Source of the DNA: an uncultured Prevotellaceae bacterium
Lineage (GTDB): Bacteria > Bacteroidota > Bacteroidia > Bacteroidales > Bacteroidaceae
Length of the DNA: 64,000 nucleotides
Reading direction: 5' to 3'
Assembly (NCBI GenBank): GCA_900318775.1
Contig: ONLY01000009.1
Coordinates: forward strand, 62,001-126,000
Shown one piece after another: positions 35,759 through 45,006 of the stretch. The stretch's first letter is position 1, and each line of letters begins with the position of its first letter. The notes beneath the pieces were generated by a model. That model searched no databases and was not told the origin of the DNA. It saw only the letters and a list, made by a program, of their open reading frames with translations. The translations under genes and the position numbers were made by a program.

Positions 35759-36859
35759 ATGCTGAAGAAAAGAATTACCCCTCAGGAACTTGCGATAGCG
35801 AAGAAGGACTTTGAGGAATGCCGGAATGTGGTCATCGTGTGCCACACCTCTCCCGATGGCGATGCCATTGGCTCGTCGTTGGCGCTGTACGAGTATTTGA
35901 AACGGAAGGGGAAGAACGCCACGGTGATTGTGCCGAACTATTTCCCTGACTTTCTTCACTGGATGAAGGATGCTGACAAGATTGTGCGCTTTGACCATCA
36001 GAAGACGGCTTCCTACACGGCGTTGAAGATGGCTGACCTGATTTGCTGCCTGGACTTCAACGACATGCGCCGCATTGACGATTTAGGCGTAGCTGTGCAG
36101 CGGATGCGCTGCAAGCGATTGCTCATCGACCATCATCTTGACCCCAATCGCCAGCAGTTTGGACACATCATTTCTCATCCGGAACTGAGCAGCACAAGCG
36201 AACTGATTTTCCGTCTGCTGGATGCGATGGACGACTTGAAAAACCTCACCTTTGCCGCTGCTGAAGACATTTATGCAGGTATGGCAACGGACACGGGCTT
36301 TTTCTCCTTTAACAGTAATGACCCCGACATCTTTGTCATCATCAGCGAGTTGCTGAGAAAGGGCATTGACAAGGACCGCATCAACCGCAACATTCAGAAC
36401 AACTATTCGGCCGACCGCCTGAAGCTGGTGGGCTATGTGCTATACGAGAAACTGCAGGTGTTCCCCGAACTGCACGCCTCGCTCTTTGCCATCAGGAAGG
36501 AAGAGCTCACACAGTTCCACTACCTGAAGGGCGACATGGAGGGCATCGTGAACATGCCTTTGCAGATGAAGGGGCACAAGCTGAGCATCTGCCTGCGCGA
36601 AGACACCGAGCGCCCGCTCATCAGGGTGTCCACACGCTCGGTGGATGATTTCCCTTGCAACGAGCTCTGTGCCGAGTTCTTTGGCGGCGGAGGTCACAAG
36701 AACGCTGCAGGAGGCACGCTGGAGTGCACCATGGATGAGGCTATAGATATCACCATGAAGGCGCTGGAGGCTTGGAGGGAACGTCTGCAAGACTGCCCTC
36801 AGTCCGACACTTCAGCCAACGGAAGCAGCGCACCCGAAGCTGCGGGCGCACTGCAATGA
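35759..36859 (+). CDS. nrnA: DHH-family oligoribonuclease / pAp phosphatase
   Basis: 366 residues with DHH-DHHA1 architecture: VVIVCHTSPDGDAIGSSL (motif I), LICCLDFND, LLIDHHLDP (the DHH motif) and C-terminal FFGGGGHKNAAGG (DHHA1). NrnA-type enzymes degrade nanoRNA and dephosphorylate 3'-phosphoadenosine-5'-phosphate. The ATG lies about 22 bases past the copy A promoter box. The C-terminus carries a short low-complexity tail (SDTSANGSSAPEAAG). Confidence 0.9.
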   Translation: MLKKRITPQELAIAKKDFEECRNVVIVCHTSPDGDAIGSSLALYEYLKRKGKNATVIVPNYFPDFLHWMKDADKIVRFDHQKTASYTALKMADLICCLDFNDMRRIDDLGVAVQRMRCKRLLIDHHLDPNRQQFGHIISHPELSSTSELIFRLLDAMDDLKNLTFAAAEDIYAGMATDTGFFSFNSNDPDIFVIISELLRKGIDKDRINRNIQNNYSADRLKLVGYVLYEKLQVFPELHASLFAIRKEELTQFHYLKGDMEGIVNMPLQMKGHKLSICLREDTERPLIRVSTRSVDDFPCNELCAEFFGGGGHKNAAGGTLECTMDEAIDITMKALEAWRERLQDCPQSDTSANGSSAPEAAGALQ

Positions 36860-36882
36860 TGCAACACCGTATGGCAAAGTCG

Positions 36883-36939
36883 TTCATAAGTTATGAATCA
36901 TTATTCGCAACTTTGGAATAATTGTTCATAACTTATGAA
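36883..36939. repeat. Pair of TTCATAAGTTATGAA palindromes
   Basis: Palindromes at 36883-36897 (TTCATAAGTTATGAA) and 36925-36939 (TTCATAACTTATGAA), 15 bases each, separated by ATTCGCAACTTTGGAATAA-like sequence. Similar palindromes occur at 51183-51218. They sit 55 bases upstream of the GH97 gene and could be an operator or an interspersed repeat. Confidence 0.8.
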
Positions 36940-36993
36940 TAAGTAAAATAGGCACGACACAAACGAGTGAAAACGACTAAAACCAATATTGAA

Positions 36994-39036
36994 ATGAAGA
37001 AAAAACTATTGTTATTATCTGCTGTGCTGGCCTCGTTGAACATGGCGGCACAGGTGGCCAGTGTGGCCAGTCCTGACGGCAAACTGAAAGTGAATGTCGA
37101 TGTGCAAAGTGGCAAACCTGTTTACGAAGTGCTGTACGATGGCGTGCAAGTGCTGGACGCAAGCCCGCTGGGCTTTGTGGCTGACCACGGCGACTTCGCA
37201 CAGGACATTTCGTTTGTCAGCAAGCGCGAGGGACATCTGGAGTTTAATTATGACTTGCGTGTGAGCAAGGCGAGCCATGTGCATGTGGATGCCAACCAGC
37301 TGGTGGTGACCCTGCAGAATGCCAAGGGATACCCTTACGATGTGGATTTCCGTGTGTCAAACAATGATGTGGCCTTCCGCTACGCCATCCCCAATCACCC
37401 CAGCCGTGCCAACGGAAAGAAGTTCTCTGTGCGCATCATGAAGGAAGCAACTGGATTCGACTTCCCGAGCCAGACCACCACGTTCCTCACGCCTCAGTCG
37501 CACGCCATGATAGGCTGGAAAGGTACCAAGCCCAGCTATGAAGAGGGTTATGGCTATGACGAACCAATGAACAAGAAAAGCCAGTATGGACATGGATATA
37601 CATTCCCATGCCTCTTCCACGTGAATGCCGCTGGCAAGGGCACGAAAGAAGCATGGGCACTTGTCTCAGAAACTGGCGTCGACTCTCGCTACTGTGCCTC
37701 GCGACTCTCTGACATGAAGGGCGACGGACTCTACACGGTGGAGTTCCCTATGGCTGAAGAGAATGGAGGAAACGGTACGGTGGAACCAGCCTTTGCGCTG
37801 CCAGGCACCACCCCTTGGCGCACCATCACTGTGGGCACATCGCTGAAGCCCATCGTAGAGACCACTGTGCCATGGGACTATGTGACGCCTCGCTATGAGA
37901 CCGCCCATAAATATCAATATGGTAAAGGCACATGGAGCTGGATTGTATGGCAGGACAACTCCATCTGCTGGGACGACCAAGTGAAATACATCAAGCTTGC
38001 CAAGGATATGGGCTTCCAGTATGTGCTTGTTGACAACTGGTGGGACACCAACATAGGCAAGGAGAAGATGACCAAACTCGTGAAGTATGCGCAGAGCCAG
38101 GGTGTGGACGTGTTCCTGTGGTACAGCTCCAGCGGCTGGTGGAACGACATCGAGCAGGGACCTATCAACATCATGAGCGACCCCATCGTGCGCAAGCAAT
38201 ATATGCGCTGGATGCAGCAGATTGGCGTGAAAGGCATCAAAGTGGATTTCTTTGGCGGTGACAAGCAGGAAACCATGCGTCTCTATGAGCAGATTCTCAC
38301 GGATGCGGATGATGCAGGCATCATGGTCATCTTCCACGGCTGCACCATCCCTCGTGGCTGGGAGCGTATGTACCCCAACTATGTGGGCAGCGAGGCAGTG
38401 CTGGCATCGGAGAACATTTACTTCAGCCAGGGCGCTGCCGACAAGGAGGCTAAGGATGCTGCCACACATCCATTCATCCGCAACACCATCGGTTGCATGG
38501 AGTTCGGTGGTTGCTTCATGAACCGCCACATCAATCGCGGCAACACGGGCGGCAACACTCGTCGCACTACCGACTGCCACGAACTGGCCACTTGCGTGCT
38601 CTTCCAGAACCCTATCCAGAACTTTGCCATCACCCCTGAGAACCTTCCTGCTGCTGAACAAGGTGGTAATTCTCAGTCGGCAGAGGCAATCGACTACAAC
38701 GCTCCGGGCGCTCCTGCACCAGCTGTCAGCATGGACTTCTTGCGTCAAGTGCCTACCACGTGGGACGAGACCATCTTCATCGATGGCTATCCAGGCAAGT
38801 ACAGCGTATTGGCCCGCCGCTCAGGTGGCACATGGTACATCGCTGGCAACAATGCCACAGGCGCACCGCTCAAGCTGAAGCTGAACTTGTCTATGTTGCA
38901 GAAGGGTGACAAGGTCACGCTTTATAGCGACAACCTCAAGAATCGTGAGCCTCAGAAGTCAGCTGTCAAAGTCACCAACCCGAAAGCGGTGGTTGTGACG
39001 ATGGCAGACCAAGGAGGATTTGTGATAGTAAAATAA
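36994..39036 (+). CDS. GH97 glycoside hydrolase, retaining (alpha-galactosidase-like) type
   Basis: 680 residues from ATG at 36994; a frame from 36967 would need GTG. SpI signal MKKKLLLLSAVLASLNMAAQ. GH97 N-domain (SPDGKLKVNVDVQSGKPVY), catalytic barrel and C-domain are present. GIKVDFFGGD places Asp418 where the retaining subgroup has its nucleophile, and GSEAVLASE places Glu467 at the acid/base; the inverting SusB group uses two glutamates instead. The substrate is therefore likely an alpha-galactoside, though other sugars are possible. No SusCD pair lies nearby. Confidence 0.88.
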   Translation: MKKKLLLLSAVLASLNMAAQVASVASPDGKLKVNVDVQSGKPVYEVLYDGVQVLDASPLGFVADHGDFAQDISFVSKREGHLEFNYDLRVSKASHVHVDANQLVVTLQNAKGYPYDVDFRVSNNDVAFRYAIPNHPSRANGKKFSVRIMKEATGFDFPSQTTTFLTPQSHAMIGWKGTKPSYEEGYGYDEPMNKKSQYGHGYTFPCLFHVNAAGKGTKEAWALVSETGVDSRYCASRLSDMKGDGLYTVEFPMAEENGGNGTVEPAFALPGTTPWRTITVGTSLKPIVETTVPWDYVTPRYETAHKYQYGKGTWSWIVWQDNSICWDDQVKYIKLAKDMGFQYVLVDNWWDTNIGKEKMTKLVKYAQSQGVDVFLWYSSSGWWNDIEQGPINIMSDPIVRKQYMRWMQQIGVKGIKVDFFGGDKQETMRLYEQILTDADDAGIMVIFHGCTIPRGWERMYPNYVGSEAVLASENIYFSQGAADKEAKDAATHPFIRNTIGCMEFGGCFMNRHINRGNTGGNTRRTTDCHELATCVLFQNPIQNFAITPENLPAAEQGGNSQSAEAIDYNAPGAPAPAVSMDFLRQVPTTWDETIFIDGYPGKYSVLARRSGGTWYIAGNNATGAPLKLKLNLSMLQKGDKVTLYSDNLKNREPQKSAVKVTNPKAVVVTMADQGGFVIVK

Positions 39037-39069
39037 AAAGCGGGGGCTTTCGGAAGCCCCCGCTTTTTT
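39035..39069. terminator. Bidirectional terminator between GH97 and aroB genes
   Basis: AAAAAGCGGGGGCTTTCGGAAGCCCCCGCTTTTTTA: a 14-15-bp stem with a four-base loop and A/T tails on both sides, between convergent genes. Confidence 0.95.
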
Positions 39070-39071
39070 AT

Positions 39072-40118
39072 TTATCCCTCGCGGAAGAAATCAAGCATCT
39101 CGAAGATTTCTTCCTTCGTCGCTGTTTGGTTGATGCGTATGTCTCCAATGCCACCCAACAGCGTGAAGTTGATGATGCCTGCTGTATTCTTCTTGTCGTG
39201 TGTCATGTAGGTATAAAGCTCTTCGTAGTCGTCGCAGGTGACGGCAAGCGTTCCATAGTTCTCCTTGATGAAGCGGACGGTTTGCCGCATCTTGTCGGTG
39301 GGGAACCCTGTTTTGATGCACGAAAGGTAGAGCTCGCAAATCAATCCCCACGCAACGGCATATCCATGCAAGTAAGGCTTGCGGCTCAGCGCCCAACTCT
39401 CAAATGCATGGCCTGCTGTGTGTCCAAGGTTGAGTGCCTTGCGGATGCCGTGCTCCAATGGGTCTTCTTTCACAATGCGCTCCTTGATGGCCACGCTGGT
39501 GCCTACCATCTGCCCCAAGTGCAGGTAATCGACTGCATTCAGGTCGAAGTTCAGCAGCTCGGCAAAATTCTTGTCGTTGGAGATGAGGCCATGCTTCAGC
39601 ATCTCGGCATAGCCGGAGAGAATGTTCTCATGGTCAAGTGTCTTTAGGAACTCCGTGTCGAGAATCACCGTTTCGGGGGCATTGAACACGCCAATCTCGT
39701 TCTTCAGCCCGTTGAAGTTGATGCCCGTCTTTCCGCCCACACTGGCATCCACCATGCTTAGCAGGGTAGTGGGAATGTTGATGTACTTGATGCCGCGTTT
39801 GAACGTGCTGGCAGCAAAGCCACCGAGGTCGGTCACCATGCCGCCGCCCAGGTTCACCATCAGCGAATGGCGAGAGCCGCCGCCATTGCCCAGCTCTGTC
39901 CACACCCTGGCCAGTGTGTCCAGCGTCTTGTGTGTGTCGGTAGCGCCAATGATGATGTGCATAGCTCCCTTCAGGCAAGGGATGTCTTGCACGACGGGAA
40001 GACACAGCTGCTGTGTGGTCTCATCCATCAGCAGGAATAGCTTGTCGTGCTGCACTTCCGCAATAGCGTCTGTCAGCGTGTGCGCAATATCTGTTGAAAT
40101 AACTATTTTGTTGGCCAT
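39072..40118 (-). CDS. aroB: 3-dehydroquinate synthase
   Basis: 348 residues starting MANKIVISTD. A longer frame from 40139 would need TTG and would begin inside the -7 box, so ATG at 40118 is preferred. AroB signatures: NLGGGMVTDLGGF, TFKRGIKYINIPTTLLSMVDASVGGKTGIN, and LGHTAGHAFE (metal His). It cyclises DAHP in the shikimate pathway, using NAD and a divalent metal. It stands alone and is transcribed from promoter module copy B. Confidence 0.95.
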   Translation of the reverse strand: MANKIVISTDIAHTLTDAIAEVQHDKLFLLMDETTQQLCLPVVQDIPCLKGAMHIIIGATDTHKTLDTLARVWTELGNGGGSRHSLMVNLGGGMVTDLGGFAASTFKRGIKYINIPTTLLSMVDASVGGKTGINFNGLKNEIGVFNAPETVILDTEFLKTLDHENILSGYAEMLKHGLISNDKNFAELLNFDLNAVDYLHLGQMVGTSVAIKERIVKEDPLEHGIRKALNLGHTAGHAFESWALSRKPYLHGYAVAWGLICELYLSCIKTGFPTDKMRQTVRFIKENYGTLAVTCDDYEELYTYMTHDKKNTAGIINFTLLGGIGDIRINQTATKEEIFEMLDFFREG

Positions 40119-40136
40119 GTGTCTGTGAATTTTTTG

Positions 40137-40266
40137 CAAAGGTATGAAAAAGCGTGAAAAGTGGAACGTGAAAAGTGAAAAAACTAAGTGGTGAACCTTA
40201 TGGACGAATGGTTGGATAGTTTTTTCACTTTTTACATTCCACTTTTCACGTTAATTGTTACCTTTG
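40137..40266. promoter_or_regulatory. Inverted-repeat divergent promoter module, copy B
   Basis: Left tip CAAAGGTATGAAAAAGCGTG (minus TACCTTTG at 40137-40144) and right tip ...GTTACCTTTG (plus at 40259-40266) with mirrored GTGAAAAGTGGAA and AGTGAAAAAACTA arms. It is the same module as at 35606 and drives aroB and rfbC outwards. Confidence 0.85.
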
Positions 40267-40288
40267 CATAAGAAAAGAAAGATACAAT

Positions 40289-40861
40289 ATGATACAAGTT
40301 ATAGACACAGCCATAGAAGGCGTGAAAATAATAGAGCCAAAGCTTTTTGGCGATGCTCGAGGCTATTTCTTTGAGTCCTTCTCACAGCGAGAGTTCGAAG
40401 AGAAGGTTTGCAAGACCGTGTTTGTGCAGGACAATGAGAGCCGTTCCGTGGCAGGAGTGGTGCGTGGCCTGCATTTCCAGAAGCCGCCTTTCACGCAGTC
40501 TAAGCTGGTGCGTGTGGTGAAAGGCGCTGTGCAGGATGTGGCTGTAGACATTCGTCAGGGAAGCCCTACGTTCGGACAGCATGTGTCGGTGGTGCTCACC
40601 GAGGATAATCACCGTCAGTTCTTCGTGCCTCGGGGCTTTGCTCATGGTTTTGCCGTGTTGAGCGATGAGGCTGTGTTCCAGTATAAGTGCGACAACTACT
40701 ATGCTCCCCAAAGCGAGGGTGCTATTGCATGGGACGACCCAGATTTGGGTATCGACTGGCAGGTGCCCACGGAGAACCGCATTCTCTCGGAGAAGGATGC
40801 CCATCACCCACGGCTGAAAGATGCCGAGCTGGTTTTCGACATCAACGTGCCGTTGTATTGA
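40289..40861 (+). CDS. rfbC: dTDP-4-dehydrorhamnose 3,5-epimerase
   Basis: 190 residues, the family length. Motifs: PKLFGDARGYFFESF, VVRGLHFQKPPFTQSKLVRV (active-site His), VPRGFAHGFAVLS and YKCDNYYAP, all typical of RmlC. It epimerises dTDP-4-keto-6-deoxyglucose at C3 and C5 for dTDP-L-rhamnose. rmlA, B and D are not in the window. The ATG lies 23 bases after the copy B box. Confidence 0.94.
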   Translation: MIQVIDTAIEGVKIIEPKLFGDARGYFFESFSQREFEEKVCKTVFVQDNESRSVAGVVRGLHFQKPPFTQSKLVRVVKGAVQDVAVDIRQGSPTFGQHVSVVLTEDNHRQFFVPRGFAHGFAVLSDEAVFQYKCDNYYAPQSEGAIAWDDPDLGIDWQVPTENRILSEKDAHHPRLKDAELVFDINVPLY

Positions 40862-40869
40862 ACCTGTTG

Positions 40870-40922
40870 GAAGCAAGGTGCGCCCCTTTGGCCTGTGTGG
40901 TTAAAGGGGCGCACCTTGCTTC
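40870..40922. terminator. Long hairpin between rfbC and a convergent GT gene
   Basis: Perfect 20-bp stem GAAGCAAGGTGCGCCCCTTT with its complement and a 13-base loop. No T-run follows, so termination may depend on the stem alone or on Rho. Confidence 0.7.
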
Positions 40923-40965
40923 TGTTGATGGGGATATCGTCAATGGGGTGAAAGCATCGGAGAAT

Positions 40966-41982
40966 TCACCACCGGTCTCCTTTTCTTTTGGGCTGCTTTT
41001 TTAGCGACTCTTTCAAGGCGAATCGCCATGCGCCTTTGCCGCCTAGCAAGGTGTAGATGCGCAGGCAGTTGCCTGTCATGCGCTGTGCGAAGGTGGGGGT
41101 GAAGTTGCTGTTGCGGAAGATGGTGATAGCCTTAGCTGCCATCTTGTATTTTGCGCATTTGCCTGTGAGTTTTTCCCTTTGCAGTCTGCCCAGCAAGATG
41201 CAGATGCGTAGGTAGAGGGGATACATGAGCAGGTCAAGATGCGGATAGAGGCAGGCGAGATGCTGCGAGTGGTAGGTGGAGAGGGGCTGGAGTATGGACG
41301 AATGGAGATTGTTAATCACCACGGTCATGGTTCGTACTAGCTCCTTGTAGTGCATGGAGTAGCATCCTCCTTCCAGATGCTCACTGGTGGCTTGAATAGT
41401 GTGGAAGACGTGTTGGGTGTACCACAGCACGCGTGGCTGGTGTAGCATGATGCGCAATCCGAGTTCCCAGTCTTCCCCAATGCGGCATGCAGGGTTCCAT
41501 GCGCCTATGTCTTTAAGGTATGACGTGCGTATGAGCATGCTGGACGTGGCGAGCATATGGGCGAAAATCTGCACACGAGGGTCTTCCGAAGGGATGAAAG
41601 GGCGCACCCACTCTCGTAACCCGTTGCTCACCTTCGTGGGCATAGCTATGAGGTCATGCCCCTCAGCGTTCAGGTCATGGAAAGCCGCAATGAAATGGGG
41701 ATCGAAGAGGTCGCCGCTATTGAAGAAATAGACCCATTCAGTCTTGCAAGACTTGAGCCCTTTGTTGCACGCAGCGGCCGTGCCAGGGAAAGTCTCACGC
41801 AGCAGCGTCATGTTGGGACGGCTCTTGATGTATTGTTCGCAGAACTGATACGTTCCGTCTGTGCTTTCATTGTCCACAATAATCACCTCCTTGGGCTGCA
41901 TGCTCCCCTTCATGATGGAGTCGAGTGTTTTTCCTATGTGTTCTCGTCCGTCCTTGACGGGCACAATTACCGTTATTTCCAT
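40966..41982 (-). CDS. GT2 glycosyltransferase
   Basis: 338 residues of the GT-A fold: MEITVIVPVKDGREHIGKTL, IIVDNESTDGTYQF and WVYFFNSGDLFDP (DxD position). The C-terminal half (ARIGEDWELGLRI-type acceptor segment, then helical) is typical of polysaccharide transferases. Donor and acceptor are unknown; proximity to rfbC suggests surface-sugar synthesis. The catalytic-type region is intact. It has its own promoter (42003-42010). Confidence 0.87.
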   Translation of the reverse strand: MEITVIVPVKDGREHIGKTLDSIMKGSMQPKEVIIVDNESTDGTYQFCEQYIKSRPNMTLLRETFPGTAAACNKGLKSCKTEWVYFFNSGDLFDPHFIAAFHDLNAEGHDLIAMPTKVSNGLREWVRPFIPSEDPRVQIFAHMLATSSMLIRTSYLKDIGAWNPACRIGEDWELGLRIMLHQPRVLWYTQHVFHTIQATSEHLEGGCYSMHYKELVRTMTVVINNLHSSILQPLSTYHSQHLACLYPHLDLLMYPLYLRICILLGRLQREKLTGKCAKYKMAAKAITIFRNSNFTPTFAQRMTGNCLRIYTLLGGKGAWRFALKESLKKQPKRKGDRW

Positions 41983-42002
41983 GCTTATATAGGTTTTGGG
42001 GG

Positions 42003-42010
42003 CAAAGATA
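42003..42010 (-). promoter_or_regulatory. -7 box for the GT2 gene
   Basis: TATCTTTG on the minus strand, 20 bases before the ATG at 41982. The sequence upstream (GGTAAGTGGAAAAAG) weakly resembles the arms of the 35606 and 40137 modules. Confidence 0.6.
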
Positions 42011-42195
42011 GGAAATTAAGCGGTAAGTGGAAAAAGAAAAGCGAAAAAAATGAGGGGCGGTGCAGCCCGATGGCTTTAGAGCTTGCGAGGCCTTCATGCC
42101 CTCGAGGGTGCATTGTAGTGAGGGCATGCAGCATGACTGCAAACAGCTGGTCGGTGAAGAGAAGGGAGGGCACAACCGTAAAACTATGGAGTTCC

Positions 42196-42228
42196 CTTGT
42201 TGACATTGCAACTTTTTCCCTACCTTTG
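42196..42228 (+). promoter_or_regulatory. Promoter of msrC
   Basis: CTTG (42196-42199), 21 bases, TACCTTTG (42221-42228), 27 bases before the ATG. Confidence 0.65.
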
Positions 42229-42255
42229 TACCACAAAAGAATAGAGCACAAGACA

Positions 42256-42723
42256 ATGGCAGAAGAAATACAGATATCAGCAGGCTCCAAGGAAGAGAAG
42301 TACAAAGATCTGTTGCCGCAGGTCAGAGCTGTGGTAGAGACCGAAACAGACCCGATAGCCAATATGGCAAATGTAGCCAGCATGCTGCATGAGACATTCG
42401 GATTTTGGTGGACAGGATTCTATAGAGTGTTAGACGGAGAGCTGGTGCTGGGGCCATTCCAGGGTCCGTTGGCATGCACTCGCATCAAGAAAGGCAAGGG
42501 TGTGTGTGGCACAGCATGGGAGCGCGCCGCTACCGTCATCGTGCCCGATGTGGACGCCTTTCCCGGCCACATTGCTTGCTCCAGCCTCAGTCGCAGCGAA
42601 ATTGTAGTGCCCGTCCAGAGAGATGGGGAGGTGATAGCTGTGCTTGACATCGACAGCAAGGACCTCGCTACTTTCGACGAGGTGGACAAGAAATACTTGG
42701 AGGAAGTGGTGAGCGTTTTGTAA
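42256..42723 (+). CDS. msrC: Free methionine-(R)-sulfoxide reductase (GAF domain)
   Basis: 155 residues from ATG at 42256 (MAEEIQISAG). Single GAF domain with Cys74, Cys84 and Cys108, the same spacing as the three redox cysteines of E. coli YebR (84, 94, 118). Surrounding sequence WWTGFYRV, LGPFQGPLACTRI, KGVCGTAW and HIACSS matches the family. It reduces free Met-R-sulfoxide with thioredoxin. Longer frames to 41656 overlap the divergent gene and its promoter and are rejected. Confidence 0.92.
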   Translation: MAEEIQISAGSKEEKYKDLLPQVRAVVETETDPIANMANVASMLHETFGFWWTGFYRVLDGELVLGPFQGPLACTRIKKGKGVCGTAWERAATVIVPDVDAFPGHIACSSLSRSEIVVPVQRDGEVIAVLDIDSKDLATFDEVDKKYLEEVVSVL

Positions 42724-42769
42724 AGAAAGCGCCTCTAAAATCCTCCTTACTGTACCTCACAGGCGGTGT

Positions 42770-42807
42770 GAGTCACACCGACACCCTCGGTGTGACTCAG
42801 ACCGTTT
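42770..42807 (+). terminator. Terminator after msrC
   Basis: Perfect 12-bp stem GAGTCACACCGA / TCGGTGTGACTC, five-base loop, followed by AGACCGTTTTTG. Confidence 0.85.
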
Positions 42808-42927
42808 TTGTGGTGTAGGAAGGACCTTTGGGACGATGAACGAAAAAGCCCTCTGCACGAGCATCGCTGCCAGTGCAAGAGGGTTTGCGCACATTGTTTA
42901 ACTTATCTAATTACTAACACGTGTATG

Positions 42928-44961
42928 CTATTGGAGGCGGAAGGTGACGGGAAGGGTGTACTTCATTCTTACGATGTTGCCTCGCTGCTTGGCAGGTTCC
43001 CATTTGGGCATGAGTTTCGCCACGCGGATAGCTTCGTTTTCAAAGAGCTTTTGGCATGCCTGTAGTTCTTCGGGCGTGGCAGTGACTTCGATGCCGTCTC
43101 TTATTTTATAGGCTGTGACAGTCACTATGTCGTCGAGTGGGAGGCCCTTCGAGTTGCTCACTTTGTTTTCGACTACCTTGAAGTTGCTCAGTGAACCGTC
43201 TTTCTCTACGATGAACTGCAGGATGATACGCGTCTGGAGGTCATTCTTATGGGCTTCTTGGGGATAGCGGAGGTTCTGGGCGAGGAACTGCATAAGAGCT
43301 CCCTGACCACCTGGGTATTGAGCCATTTCTTCCACTACAGTGAAGACGGGATTATCGTCATCGTCATCGTATACTTCTTGGCCTTGGAGAAGGATTTTCT
43401 TCACGACTTTTCCATTGATGGTGATACTGCCATCCTCATGTTTCTCTGCACCAGGCAGTTTGTCCAATAGCTCGTCCAAAGATGATGGTTCTTTCACCTC
43501 CTTCAGTTTGATTTCGATGACGCCATTCTTGCCCTTGTCTCCATAGATGGCTGTGGCAGCTCCGTCTTTGAGAACGGTGACGGACTCGATGTCATCTTCT
43601 TTAAGGTTGAGAAGCTTAGGCAAGACTTCGTTTAGATTGAATTCTTTCTTTCCTCCTAACGCAGAGAGGTCAATTTTGACAATCTTTCCGTTTATAACGA
43701 TGAGTGGTTCGTCATCGTCTTGAGCCGTTGATGCCTCTTGTGTGTGGATGACAATGATACCGTGCTTGTCCTTGTAGTCGTACTTTGCCGTTCCATTGGC
43801 TGTCTTAAGCAGTTCAAACGTGGAACCGGCCAACAAGGTTTTGTAGTTTCTCAGTTCAGCTTCCGTGGCTTGGCGCCCGTTGATGAACACATATTCTGCT
43901 GTGCATTCGAAGTCGCCGGCAGAAGGCTTACCTTCATGGGAGAAACCAACGATTCTTCCATACTGGTCCTTGACGGGATGGATGGCGAAAGGTGTTGTGT
44001 CCACACTCTCTACAGCCGTAAGAACATTCTCTTTCACCTCGTTGATGGTGGGTACAGTGGTCGTTTCCAAAGTTTTCACCATATCTTCCACGGGGTCGGT
44101 CTCAATAGGTGTGGCGAAGGTATTGATGGTCAATGCCGCCACGGGGATGGCGCAAAGTGCTTTGAGCATGAGCCATCGGTTGGAGGGTTTCTGGTACATC
44201 ATAACGATACGTTTTTTGAGTGAGCCGTGATTCAGATTGTTGGTGAAAGGCTGCAGTCGATTCCCTACTACCTTTATCACGAGGAGTTGTTGATATGATT
44301 TTGCATCGATGCCTTGGTTGATGACTGCCTGGTCTGCCTCATATTCATGCACGGCCTTGAGGTCGCGGTTGAGGAACCAGATGAAGGGGTTGAACCACTG
44401 GAGGGTCTTGACGCATTGGAGCAGCAGGAGGTCGTAGGTGTGCCCCAAGCGGATGTGTTCCTGTTCGTGGGTGAGGATATACTGGCGGCTGCTCTCGTAG
44501 TCCTTCACGCTCATGACAATGCAGCGGAAGATACTGAAGGGAGGGGCGTCGTTGTTGTGCAGGATGACGGTGTTGCCTTGTGAGTCAGTGTGGCGCACCC
44601 CTTTGTGCATGAAGCGGATGAGCGAGATGGCTTGCACCAGCGTGAGGACAAACATGATGGCGACACCTGCCAGGTAGAGCCACGTGATTGCCTGAATCCA
44701 CGTGATGCCTTCCGAGTGCTGAGCCGTGACGATGATGGGTGCCGCGTCCTGCTCAATGTAGCTCTGCACCTCATACACCTCTTCGTTCAGTGCAGTCGGG
44801 TGCTCAGTAGTGAAGTGGAAGAGTGGCATCACCAGCGATACGAGCATGATGCCCATCAGCATGCAGCGGTTGAACCTGTGGAATGTCTCTTTGCTCAGGA
44901 AGACGAAGAAACAGCTATATAGGAGTGCCAGCGTAATGGCTGATTTGAGAATGTATATCAT
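42928..44961 (-). CDS. BlaR1/MecR1-type M56 metallopeptidase with TonB C-terminal domain
   Basis: 677 residues. N-terminal membrane helices frame the M56 domain, with THEQEHIRLGH (HExEH at 165-169) and the downstream HEYEADQAV. After a further helix (about residue 270) the protein extends outside the membrane with a TonB-plug-like segment (LKDGAATAIYGDKGKNGVIEI, a form seen in SusC-like plugs) and a TonB C-terminal domain (GGQGALMQFLAQNLRYP). In relatives the M56 protein is a sensor that inactivates the BlaI repressor encoded next to it. The signal is unknown; beta-lactam sensing is not implied by the sequence. Confidence 0.88.
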   Translation of the reverse strand: MIYILKSAITLALLYSCFFVFLSKETFHRFNRCMLMGIMLVSLVMPLFHFTTEHPTALNEEVYEVQSYIEQDAAPIIVTAQHSEGITWIQAITWLYLAGVAIMFVLTLVQAISLIRFMHKGVRHTDSQGNTVILHNNDAPPFSIFRCIVMSVKDYESSRQYILTHEQEHIRLGHTYDLLLLQCVKTLQWFNPFIWFLNRDLKAVHEYEADQAVINQGIDAKSYQQLLVIKVVGNRLQPFTNNLNHGSLKKRIVMMYQKPSNRWLMLKALCAIPVAALTINTFATPIETDPVEDMVKTLETTTVPTINEVKENVLTAVESVDTTPFAIHPVKDQYGRIVGFSHEGKPSAGDFECTAEYVFINGRQATEAELRNYKTLLAGSTFELLKTANGTAKYDYKDKHGIIVIHTQEASTAQDDDEPLIVINGKIVKIDLSALGGKKEFNLNEVLPKLLNLKEDDIESVTVLKDGAATAIYGDKGKNGVIEIKLKEVKEPSSLDELLDKLPGAEKHEDGSITINGKVVKKILLQGQEVYDDDDDNPVFTVVEEMAQYPGGQGALMQFLAQNLRYPQEAHKNDLQTRIILQFIVEKDGSLSNFKVVENKVSNSKGLPLDDIVTVTAYKIRDGIEVTATPEELQACQKLFENEAIRVAKLMPKWEPAKQRGNIVRMKYTLPVTFRLQ

Positions 44962-45006
44962 ATAGGGTCGGTTAGTTTAGGCGATGTAATAGATAAATAT
45001 GTATAG

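Noticed and set aside
40119-40139. Upstream TTG start for aroB
   Set aside because: It would lie inside the -7 box of the copy B promoter module; the ATG at 40118 matches the family's length.
42095-42128. CATGCCCTC / GAGGGCATG inverted repeat
   Set aside because: Short stem in a gap between divergent genes without other support; not enough to call a regulatory element.
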